From an uncultured Fibrobacter sp. (GTDB lineage Bacteria; Fibrobacterota; Fibrobacteria; Fibrobacterales; Fibrobacteraceae), in contig CAMKNA010000006.1 in the NCBI GenBank assembly GCA_946414075.1, positions 1 through 64,000 of the forward strand: a stretch of 64,000 nt of DNA, read 5' to 3'. Under the pieces are notes generated by a model, which was not told where the DNA came from, made no database searches, and saw only the letters and a list, made by a program, of their open reading frames with translations. Shown here one piece after another: positions 10,145 to 18,170 of this stretch. The translations under genes and the position numbers were made by a program. The stretch's first letter is position 1. Each line of letters begins with the position of its first letter.

Positions 10145-12061
10145 ATGTTTCGTGGCGGTCTTTGGTTCATCTTGAGTTTGGCGCTGGCCGTATTCTTTAC
10201 GGCTTGTAGCTCTGCGCCCCGCAAGGATGCTGGTGGTGCTCCGCTGACCGCTGCCGATTCCGCCGCCATCAAGGGAGCTCTCCAGAATAGCGAGAAATCG
10301 CAGGCCGCCCCTGTGCAGAATCTGGATATCGCCCACGAATCCTTTATCCGTGCCATGGAAATGGAACTTCGGGGTGAAAAGTCGCTGGCTGAAATCTTTT
10401 GGCAGCGGGCTTTTGAGGCGGACCCTGAAAGCCGTTACCTTTCCTTTGCTGTGGCGGAACGAGTAGCCGCCCATGGTGAAGATTCTGCGGCGCTGGTGCT
10501 GGCCCAGCGTGCTAACCAGCTGAAGGGGAAAATAAACCCTGGACAATATGAGCTACTGGCCAAGTTGTATGTGAAGGCGGGAATTGCGGACTCTGCCCGC
10601 CGTTATTTCAATCTGGCGCTGGATTCTTCTCGCTATCAGGATATGACGCTCCTGTACGATTACAGCCTGTTTTTGGAAGCCGTGCAGGATAAGAAAGAGC
10701 TGATCCGTGTCTACGATTTGCTTTTACCGCAGGTGAATTACATCTCTTCGTTGTTCCAGAGACAATTGAATCTACTTATCGATGCGCAGAAGGACTCCGC
10801 CGTGGTGGAACTCTTTGCGAAGGGCTACGAGGCTACCGGCGACAAGAAGATGCTGCTCCAGCAGGTGCAGGGGCTTATTATCCAGAAGCGCAACGCCGAG
10901 GCCCGTGCCATTGTGGATACGCTCAGTGCGGTTTCGGAGTACGAAGAGAATATGATAAACCTGGTGCTCCTGGTGATTGCAAAGGATAGCCGTGCCGATG
11001 CCCTGGCGTTTCTGCGAAAGAAAATCTATACCGACCACCTGGAATCCCCAGTGCTGTTCTATTTCTTGGCCAATTATGAATACGCCCAGAATGAGGTGGA
11101 TAGCGCCAAGGTCCATTACAGCAAGGCGCTGGAAGGCCTTACCAGCAAGCCTTTTGCCGCCCAGGCTTGCCGGGCTTTGGCCGGAATTGCCCTGGTAGAA
11201 AAGAAAAAGGACGAGGCTGTTGCCTATGCCCAGCGTGCCGACTCTACTTTGGAGGGTGGCGACAAGGATTTCTTGGCTATGACCTACGGTTTTGCTGGCA
11301 GGTACCAGCAGGCGTATTATCTGCTGGATTCCTTGCTGGGGGTATGGAGCAATTGGACGCCTATGATGGGTATCGCCGATTCCGCTTCCGTGGCTCAGGT
11401 GAACCAGGAAGCACAAAGAAATTATAGGCACCTTCAGCACACTTACGCCAAGATATTGGTGGTGCAGGCGCAGGAGATCGAGAATGATGGCAAGGCAGAT
11501 TCCTTGAAATTGTTCCAGGCAAAAGAAGCCCGCTCCAAGGCGAACCTGTTCTGGGAAAGCATGCTGATGGGGGACTCTACGAGCTTGCTTATCCGTTTCA
11601 ACATGGCCATGAACCTGGAGCGGATGGGAGAATACGACGAGTCCTTCAAGCTGTTCGAATACCTGCTGACGGCCCCTGACAGGGGCGAGCTGGATCGACC
11701 CGAGATGTACAACTACTATGGCTATTCGCTTATCGAATTGAACCGCAATGCCGAAGAACTGGACAAGGGCATTATGTTGGTGGACAAGGCCCTTTCTTTA
11801 GAAAAGGGCAAGGCTCCTTCGGAAGCATTCCTGGATTCCAAGGCCTGGGGACTTTACCGCAAGGGAAAATTCGAGGAAGCTCTTTCCGTGATGCAGCAGA
11901 TTAAGAGTGAAAGTTTCAAGGACGATCATGTCTACTGGGAACACATGGGCGCCATTCAGGCGGCAGCGGGCAAGACGGGCGATGCGGTAAAATCTTACAA
12001 GCAGTTGCTCAAGTTGAGACCGAATAACGCCACCGCCAAGGAATTCCTGAAGAAGCACTGA
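10145..12061 (+). CDS. Tetratricopeptide-repeat lipoprotein
   Basis: Lipobox FFTACSS; repeated TPR helices through the C-terminus. Confidence 0.8.
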   Translation: MFRGGLWFILSLALAVFFTACSSAPRKDAGGAPLTAADSAAIKGALQNSEKSQAAPVQNLDIAHESFIRAMEMELRGEKSLAEIFWQRAFEADPESRYLSFAVAERVAAHGEDSAALVLAQRANQLKGKINPGQYELLAKLYVKAGIADSARRYFNLALDSSRYQDMTLLYDYSLFLEAVQDKKELIRVYDLLLPQVNYISSLFQRQLNLLIDAQKDSAVVELFAKGYEATGDKKMLLQQVQGLIIQKRNAEARAIVDTLSAVSEYEENMINLVLLVIAKDSRADALAFLRKKIYTDHLESPVLFYFLANYEYAQNEVDSAKVHYSKALEGLTSKPFAAQACRALAGIALVEKKKDEAVAYAQRADSTLEGGDKDFLAMTYGFAGRYQQAYYLLDSLLGVWSNWTPMMGIADSASVAQVNQEAQRNYRHLQHTYAKILVVQAQEIENDGKADSLKLFQAKEARSKANLFWESMLMGDSTSLLIRFNMAMNLERMGEYDESFKLFEYLLTAPDRGELDRPEMYNYYGYSLIELNRNAEELDKGIMLVDKALSLEKGKAPSEAFLDSKAWGLYRKGKFEEALSVMQQIKSESFKDDHVYWEHMGAIQAAAGKTGDAVKSYKQLLKLRPNNATAKEFLKKH

Positions 12062-12813
12062 TGCGGGCGGCGGGATCCATACTTACGGTTCTTGTATTGG
12101 CCCTTCTGGCGGGCTGTGCCGGGAGCCGTGGCGTTTCGGGCGGCGCCTGCGACGCTTCTGCGGGTTGTGTGCAGGAAGCTCCCCTTGATAGCTTGCGGGC
12201 GAAATTCCAGCTGAACATCACCCAAGAAGATGGTAAGGTCCAGGAATTCGACGCTGTGCTTTTCTCTGTGCCGGGGAAGCGTTACCGCCTGGAATTGACA
12301 GGCCCCTTGGGAATCGGCGTTGCTTCCATGCTCTGGACGGAATCTGGATGGCAGATGGTGTTCCCAACGGAAAAGCTATATGTGAAGGGGAGCGGCTACA
12401 TGGTAGGGCTCCTGAACGACAACACGCTCCCGTTGGTGCATATCCACCAGGTCGCGGCCCTGTTCGAAGGCAAGCTTTTGCCGGAGCGCTTCGAGAAGGA
12501 AGGCTCGGCGGATTCGGCAGGCGTGACTGTGGTGAAAGCGAAGGAATCCACTGGACGGCTCTTTACCTATGGCGAAAAAGACGGACGCGTCCAGTGGCTC
12601 TTGCGCCAGGGCCGCGACGGAAAGCCTGAGAAGATTGTCTTCTCGGATGTCGGGACTCTCGAGGGTCGCGAGATGCCCAAGAATATTCGCTTCGAGCGAG
12701 ACGGAAAGCCTTTCCTGGAAATCCGTATCAAGAAGGTGACCCTCGGCAAACCTTTCAGCCTGGGCACCTGGCGCCTGAACATTCCCAAGAGCTACAAGGC
12801 CGTCGGGGAATAG
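12061..12813 (+). CDS. LolB/DUF4292-like outer-membrane lipoprotein
   Basis: Lipobox LLAGCAG; KFQLNITQEDGKVQEFDAVLFSVPGKRYRLELTGPLGIGVASMLWTESGW; stop/start overlap with upstream gene. Confidence 0.55.
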   Translation: MRAAGSILTVLVLALLAGCAGSRGVSGGACDASAGCVQEAPLDSLRAKFQLNITQEDGKVQEFDAVLFSVPGKRYRLELTGPLGIGVASMLWTESGWQMVFPTEKLYVKGSGYMVGLLNDNTLPLVHIHQVAALFEGKLLPERFEKEGSADSAGVTVVKAKESTGRLFTYGEKDGRVQWLLRQGRDGKPEKIVFSDVGTLEGREMPKNIRFERDGKPFLEIRIKKVTLGKPFSLGTWRLNIPKSYKAVGE

Positions 12814-12820
12814 CTAGGTC

Positions 12821-13981
12821 TTACAAAGCGATTTTCAGGATTTCCTTGATTGCGGCGGCATCCAGCGGTACGTAATGCCCGACCTTGCCATTGCGTGTAG
12901 CGCGGGCCGCCATGGCGTCAAAGTCCTTGTCGCCGATCTTCAGTTCCGCAAGCGTCGTCGCAAGCCCAAGCTTCTTGAAGAATGCAGCGAGTTTTTCGGA
13001 CAAAATGAAAGCCCTTTCGGTTTCGCTATAGTTGAACGAATCTACGCCGAAAACTCTGCTGGCAAGGAGCGCAAGACGCCAGGGCTTCTGCACCGCCATG
13101 TACTTTGTCCAGGCCACAGTCACCACGGCCATGCCTTCTCCATGGGTGATGTTGTACTGAGCCGAAAGTTCATGTTCAATTCGGTGCGAGCCCCAGTCCG
13201 CCCGGCGTCCTGCATCCAAGAACCCGCCGTGTGCCACACTGGCGAGCCACTGGATTTCTCCACGGGCATTCACGTCTTTCTGGTTGGCAATCAGCTTGTC
13301 CGCGTTCACGAACAGAGACCTGATTGCTCCCTCAATCAGGTAATCTGTCGTGTCGGAATACTTCTCGTCCGAGAAATAGCGTTCCAGCAAGTGCGAAAGC
13401 ACATCGGCAATTCCCACGAAAGTCTGGTACGCCGGCAGGCCCACCGTATATTTCGGGTTCATGATGGCGAACTTCGGAATGATTCGGTCGTCTTCAAAAC
13501 CGAGTTTCCACTGCCCGCTAGAAAGAATAGCCGCATTCGAAGTTTCGGAACCGCTCGAAGCCGTAGTGGCGATTACGCCAATCGGCAAAACCTGTTTGGG
13601 CGAGACACCTTTTTCAAAGAAGTCCCACACATCGCCATCGTAGGGAATACCAAGCGCCACCGCCTTTGCGGTATCGATGGAACTTCCGCCTCCGACAGCA
13701 AGCACAAAGTCTACTCCGTTTTCTTTACCTTGCTTCACCAGTTCGCGCACAAGATCAATGGAAGGGTTTGGCACCACGTTCCCGTTTTCCGAAAAACGAA
13801 TCCCCAGTTCCGCAACCGCATCTTTGATTACGTCGTAAATGCCCAGGGTCTTGACAAAGTCACCGCTGTACACAAGCTGGAGCGACTTCACGCCGTATGC
13901 GGCCAAAAGCGATTTCAGTTTCTGTTCACTGTGTTCGCCAAAAACAATCTTTGCCGGGTTATAATATTCGAAGTCAATCAT
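12821..13981 (-). CDS. Iron-containing (NADPH-dependent butanol-type) alcohol dehydrogenase
   Basis: FEYYNPAKIVFGE; AVGGGSSIDTAKAVALG; ATTASSGSETSNAAIL; HRIEHELSAQYNITHGEGMAVV. Confidence 0.93.
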   Translation of the reverse strand: MIDFEYYNPAKIVFGEHSEQKLKSLLAAYGVKSLQLVYSGDFVKTLGIYDVIKDAVAELGIRFSENGNVVPNPSIDLVRELVKQGKENGVDFVLAVGGGSSIDTAKAVALGIPYDGDVWDFFEKGVSPKQVLPIGVIATTASSGSETSNAAILSSGQWKLGFEDDRIIPKFAIMNPKYTVGLPAYQTFVGIADVLSHLLERYFSDEKYSDTTDYLIEGAIRSLFVNADKLIANQKDVNARGEIQWLASVAHGGFLDAGRRADWGSHRIEHELSAQYNITHGEGMAVVTVAWTKYMAVQKPWRLALLASRVFGVDSFNYSETERAFILSEKLAAFFKKLGLATTLAELKIGDKDFDAMAARATRNGKVGHYVPLDAAAIKEILKIAL

Positions 13982-14099
13982 GTAATACTCTCCGTTTCCG
14001 CCTTGGTGGCGGTTATAAAAAAAAGAATCCAGTCTGACGATCGTTTCCTAATGGTGAAAACGCCGTCGGAACTGGATACTTAACGTAATAGAAGTTTCT

Positions 14100-15386
14100 T
14101 TAGATTGCGTTCAGTGCCTGGTCGAGGTCGTTAATGATGTCCTCGTAGTGTTCCGTACCGATGGAGAGGCGGATCGTGGCGGGGCTGATGCCTGCGGCGG
14201 CGAGTTCTTCCGGAGTGAGTTCGGAGTGAGTCGTCGTGTACGGGTGAACCACAAGGCTCTTCACGTCGGCAACATTAGCGAGCAGGCTGAAGATCTTGAG
14301 GCTGTCGATGAACTTGAAGGCTTCGGCCTGGCCACCCTTCACATCGAAGGTGAAGATGGAACCACCGCCGTTGGGGAAGTAGCGTTCGTAAAGCTTGTGG
14401 TCCGGATGGTCCTTGAAGCTCGGGTGATTGACCTTCGCGACCTTCGGGTGCTTCGAGAGAAATTCCAGAACCTTCTTGGTGTTTTCCACATGACGGTCGA
14501 GGCGGAGCGAAAGCGTTTCGGTGCCCTGGAGCAGCAGGAAGGCGTTGAACGGGGAAATCGCAGCGCCTTCGTCGCGGAGGAGGATTGCGCGGATATAGAC
14601 GATATAGGCAGCGGCGCCAGCAGCGGCAGTGAAGGGCACGCCGTAGCTCGGGTTCGTTTCGGTGAATTGCGGGAACTTGCCGCTTGCAGCCCAGTCGAAC
14701 TTGCCTCCGTCAACAATCACGCCACCGAGGGTAGTGCCATGACCGCCGATGAACTTCGTTGCGGAGTGAACGACGATGTCGGCACCGTGTTCAATGGGGC
14801 GGATCAGATACGGCGTACCGAAGGTATTGTCGATCACGACCGGAATCTTGTGCTTGTGGGCAATCTCGGAGATGGCCTCGATGTCCGGGATGTCGGAATG
14901 CGGGTTGCCGAGCGTCTCGATGAGCACGAGCTTCGTATTTTCCTTGATGGCGGCTTCGACTTCCTTGAGGTCGCGGGTATTCACGAACGTGGTGTCTACG
15001 CCGAACGGGCGGAGCGTATGTTCCAGGAGGTTGTAGGTACCGCCGTAGATGGTGCGCTGGGCAACCACATGGTCACCCTTGCGGGCGAGAGCCGTGATGG
15101 CGTAGGTGAGGGCTGCGGCGCCAGAAGCGACGGCGAGACCTGCGATACCGCCTTCGAGAGCGGCGATGCGCTTCTCGAAAACATCCTGCGTGGTGTTGGT
15201 GAGTCGGCCGTAGATGTTGCCGGCATCCTTCAGGTGGAAACGGTCGGAAGCATGCTGTGCGCTGTGGAACACGTAAGAGGTGGTCTGATAAATAGGAACG
15301 GCGCGAGAATCGGTTGCGGGGTCTGCCTGTTCCTGGCCAACATGGAGCTGAAGAGTTTCAAAGTGGAGCTTGTTCTGTGTAGTCAT
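14100..15386 (-). CDS. metY: O-acetylhomoserine aminocarboxypropyltransferase/cysteine synthase
   Basis: HVGQEQADPATDSRAVPIYQTTSYVFHSAQHASDRF; VVHSATKFIGGHGTTLGGVIVDGG PLP site. Confidence 0.95.
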   Translation of the reverse strand: MTTQNKLHFETLQLHVGQEQADPATDSRAVPIYQTTSYVFHSAQHASDRFHLKDAGNIYGRLTNTTQDVFEKRIAALEGGIAGLAVASGAAALTYAITALARKGDHVVAQRTIYGGTYNLLEHTLRPFGVDTTFVNTRDLKEVEAAIKENTKLVLIETLGNPHSDIPDIEAISEIAHKHKIPVVIDNTFGTPYLIRPIEHGADIVVHSATKFIGGHGTTLGGVIVDGGKFDWAASGKFPQFTETNPSYGVPFTAAAGAAAYIVYIRAILLRDEGAAISPFNAFLLLQGTETLSLRLDRHVENTKKVLEFLSKHPKVAKVNHPSFKDHPDHKLYERYFPNGGGSIFTFDVKGGQAEAFKFIDSLKIFSLLANVADVKSLVVHPYTTTHSELTPEELAAAGISPATIRLSIGTEHYEDIINDLDQALNAI

Positions 15387-15668
15387 TGTATAAATTCCTT
15401 TTAGGTTGCAGCAAGCAACGGGGTTTTTCGCTGACCCTTGCTTACTAAAATTTTTTCTGGGGTGTCCTTTAGGCTTGTTTTTCTAACCTGTAAAGCCTTA
15501 AGGACGTAAGACTTTCGGCTAGTTCGTTCTCAGAATGCCTCGCGGCATTCGACAGTCACTTATCATAGGCGCTCCTTCGAATGCTTAGGGTTCACAAACC
15601 ATTTTGTTTTCCCTATCAATCTTGTAGGGTTTAAGATAGAATAAGAAAACGGGCCTGTCAAGGCATAA
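15387..15668 (-). promoter_or_regulatory. Structured 5' leader of metY
   Basis: Alternative stems GCATTCGA/TCGAATGC versus GAATGCC-GCGA-GGCATTC; long stem GTCCTT-A-AGGCTT / AAGCCT-A-AAGGAC; further hairpins next to the start codon. Confidence 0.6.
15519..15566 (-). CDS. Candidate upstream ORF in metY leader (MISDCRMPRGILRTN)
   Basis: AAGGAGcgcctATG: strong SD and spacing, 15 codons then TAG; lies within mutually exclusive hairpins. Confidence 0.3.
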   Translation of the reverse strand: MISDCRMPRGILRTN

Positions 15669-15672
15669 ATCA

Positions 15673-15712
15673 ATACTATTTAACTATTGCTTGTTATAGG
15701 TTTAAGCTATAA
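15673..15712 (-). promoter_or_regulatory. metY promoter with operator (TTATAGCTTAAACCTATAA, 17 bp, TAGTAT)
   Basis: Inverted repeat ATAG-N7-CTAT at 15696-15710; candidate -10 TAGTAT at 15673-15678; same spacing as at 27631-27668. Confidence 0.65.
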
Positions 15713-16861
15713 CAATGCTTCATTTTCCGATTTTGGCTGTATGGTCCGAATCATGTGGTGTCTGTCATACAATTCATCAAACATGCTACGGTATGCCTCA
15801 ATATCATCCAATTGAACGATAGTCGTAATCTTGTTCCCGGCATCTTTGCTTGAAGCTCCGCAATGGTACAGTTTTTCGCTTTTGGTCTTAAAGTCAACAA
15901 GAATGTAGCGGTCGTGAAACTTGTGCGCGGCAGAAACTTTGTCAATCGAAACACCCGGCATTACGCCTCGGAAATCGTTGAGCATATCGTCCGTTATGCG
16001 AGCGTATTGGTCACTTGCTATCAAGATGGAAACGCCTTTGCGTGCGTACCGAAGCAAATTTAGGGTCTTAATGTCGACATAGTTGTCGACAATCAACAAC
16101 TTTTTCTTAGCTATGCTGTAAATCTGCGCGTAGGCGACATCGGCCTCCAACTTCTGCCCGTTCAGAATCAAGAAGTGCCTATAGGTTGAGGGATCGACGA
16201 AATTTTCCATGACCATCTGGAGGTCCACATTGAATTTTCCCAAATCGCTCCGGATATCGCGAACTTCGCCGGAAAGTTCCTTAACTTCGGCAGAAACCAC
16301 TGCGATTTCATGTGTATTTTGAGCTGTTTGCGCTGCAATCTGTGCAATTCCCGCAGTCCCGAGCAATTGCTGATTTTCTGCGACGATATAGTCCTTCATC
16401 TGCTTGAAAAGGCGGATAAGGGCCTTACTTTGGGCAGTTGCCCGCTCACCCTTGAGAACAGTCATGAGCATATAGATGCCCTGTTCGGTAAAGGCAAATG
16501 GCATCTTTCTTAAACCACCCCAACTTGAAGTCAAAATTTTTGACTTCAAGTTGTCTTTTTTGTAAAAATTGTCGAAATTCGACGAATTTTCGCATCTTGA
16601 GGTCGATTTTTTCGATTTCAAGATTTCAAATTCATCTGAAGTCAGCTGAAATCGAAAATCTTCGTCGAATTTTTCGATATTGTTTTTTACCTGTTGGTTA
16701 AAGACCTTTTTCTCATACCCGTAGATTTCAGCCAAATCGGCATCCAGCATCACCTTGACCCCGCGAATCGTGTATATCCGCGATTTGAGCAGGTTTTCGT
16801 CTATCAGGGATATTCCCGGCTTGACTGGCGTAACCGCCACATCTTTCTTCTTTTTAGCCAT
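15707..16861 (-). CDS. ORF6N-domain protein with C-terminal PLD-like domain (copy 1)
   Basis: IRGVKVMLDADLAEIYGYEKKVFNQQVKNNIEKFDEDFRFQLT ... SSWGGLRKMPFAFTEQG; C-terminal HDRYILVDFKTKSEKLYHCGASSKDAGNK. Confidence 0.85.
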   Translation of the reverse strand: MAKKKKDVAVTPVKPGISLIDENLLKSRIYTIRGVKVMLDADLAEIYGYEKKVFNQQVKNNIEKFDEDFRFQLTSDEFEILKSKKSTSRCENSSNFDNFYKKDNLKSKILTSSWGGLRKMPFAFTEQGIYMLMTVLKGERATAQSKALIRLFKQMKDYIVAENQQLLGTAGIAQIAAQTAQNTHEIAVVSAEVKELSGEVRDIRSDLGKFNVDLQMVMENFVDPSTYRHFLILNGQKLEADVAYAQIYSIAKKKLLIVDNYVDIKTLNLLRYARKGVSILIASDQYARITDDMLNDFRGVMPGVSIDKVSAAHKFHDRYILVDFKTKSEKLYHCGASSKDAGNKITTIVQLDDIEAYRSMFDELYDRHHMIRTIQPKSENEALL

Positions 16862-16887
16862 GTTTGCCTCCTTTTAGCCGTGAAAGC

Positions 16888-16995
16888 GGCTGGTTGATGT
16901 TAGAGGCGTTCTTGCAAAATTGAAAACTCAATTGAAGCAAAAACGCACCTCGCCTTTGTACAGCGAGATGCGTCGGACGGTAATGTACCTAATAT
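16888..16995 (-). repeat. Duplicated leader element R1, upstream of ORF6N copy 1
   Basis: About 108 bp near-identical to 17767-17874. Confidence 0.9.
16939..16972 (-). terminator. Terminator-like hairpin in leader R1
   Basis: Minus strand CGCATCTCGC-TGTACAAAG-GCGAGGTGCG-TTTTT. Confidence 0.6.
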
Positions 16996-17032
16996 TCAGA
17001 AACCTGGCAAGAGGGGGAAGAAAATTTTACAA

Positions 17033-17449
17033 TCAGAACTTGAAATACATTTCGGGTGGGACTCCGAAAACTTGGGACAATTTCGTGGCCATTTTCTTGG
17101 ATACTGGGCGACGATCATGTTCCATGGCAGAAAGGTTCTGTATGGAAATGCCGAGCTTTTGCGCAAGGACGCTTTGCGTCCATCCACGGAGTCCGCGGTC
17201 GGCACGGATTGCCTTGCCCGAAGTCATCTCTGTAGCCGTCTTCTTGTACCAATCGGTACTTTCAAGCGCGACCGACTCCTCATCCATATTGTGGGGTTTC
17301 TTGACCGGAACATCGTAAACCCTGAGACATTTCGGGAACATGTACTTGAGCATTCCCAAAACGAAATCGGGAATTTGTTCGCCTTCAATCTTGAAGGAAA
17401 CGGGCTTCTTAGTGCCGTGCGTAGGGGGCGCTTTCACGACTGCCAACAT
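17033..17449 (-). CDS. HTH (XRE/HigA-like) antitoxin
   Basis: RGWTQSVLAQKLGISIQNLSAMEHDRRPVSKKMATKLSQVFGV helix-turn-helix; overlaps toxin 3' end. Confidence 0.85.
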   Translation of the reverse strand: MLAVVKAPPTHGTKKPVSFKIEGEQIPDFVLGMLKYMFPKCLRVYDVPVKKPHNMDEESVALESTDWYKKTATEMTSGKAIRADRGLRGWTQSVLAQKLGISIQNLSAMEHDRRPVSKKMATKLSQVFGVPPEMYFKF

Positions 17450-17729
17450 AGTAGACCTCTATAGTTAATGTTCCTGACTCATTTTTCTAGCATGCAACCC
17501 ATTTCCTTGACAAATGGCAATGGTACATGTTTACACCGAGTTTAGAATAATTCATAAATGAGGGTTGATCCGGACCACTTGTTTCCAACGCTGTCTTCAG
17601 ACGGAAAAACTTTTCCTGTTGTAGCTTAGGCATTTTGTCAAGGTTCTTTAAAGCCCTATGAGTTATTCTTACAGTGTATCGTTTTACAATATACTCAATT
17701 TTTGACAAGTTGTCAATATTTTCTTTCAT
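17409..17729 (-). pseudogene. RelE/HigB-like toxin interrupted by in-frame TAG (17487-17489)
   Basis: VRITHRALKNLDKMPKLQQEKFFRLK...MYHCHLSRKWVAC-TAG-KNESGTLTIEVYYVGSRESAPYARH-TAA, all one frame. Confidence 0.75.
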
Positions 17730-17766
17730 AACGGGTGATTTTAGCCTCCATATGGCCACAAATTGT

Positions 17767-17874
17767 GGCTGGTTGATGTTAGAGGCGTTCTCGTAAAATC
17801 GAAAAGTCGATTAACACAAAAACGCACCTCGCCTTTGTACAGCGAGATGCGTCGGACGGTAATGTACCTAATAT
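17767..17874 (-). repeat. Duplicated leader element R2, upstream of toxin-antitoxin pair
   Basis: Near-identical to 16888-16995. Confidence 0.9.
17818..17851 (-). terminator. Terminator-like hairpin in leader R2
   Basis: Minus strand CGCATCTCGC-TGTACAAAG-GCGAGGTGCG-TTTTT. Confidence 0.6.
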
Positions 17875-18170
17875 CTAAAAAGTTGGCACAAATGCGTAAG
17901 GCGAGAGTCGCAGACATGCTTGCATGGATATGACCGAGCCTAGCATTTGGCGCTTGCGCCAGAGGGGGAAGAAAATTTTACAAGGCGTTTCCCGCGCTAC
18001 CGCGCGGGCCGGGCTTTACTCGCTACGCTCCCGGAGCCTGTAGTCTCCGCCCTTACGGGTAACAATCCCTGACGCAAAAGTTAACGAAAAACACCTGATT
18101 TAAGTCTTTTCTTAAAATATTTCAAAACCAACATATCTCTTATGCTTAAATTCATATATATTTCAAGTGA

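Noticed and set aside
12875-14083. 402-aa plus-strand ORF
   Set aside because: Shadow of the iron-containing alcohol dehydrogenase.
14148-15404. 418-aa plus-strand ORF
   Set aside because: Shadow of metY.
15650-15665. TTGACA-N17-TATCTT as the metY promoter
   Set aside because: Good sigma70-like match but the conserved operator/TAGTAT arrangement shared with mccB lies just upstream and is preferred; both could be used, needs TSS mapping.
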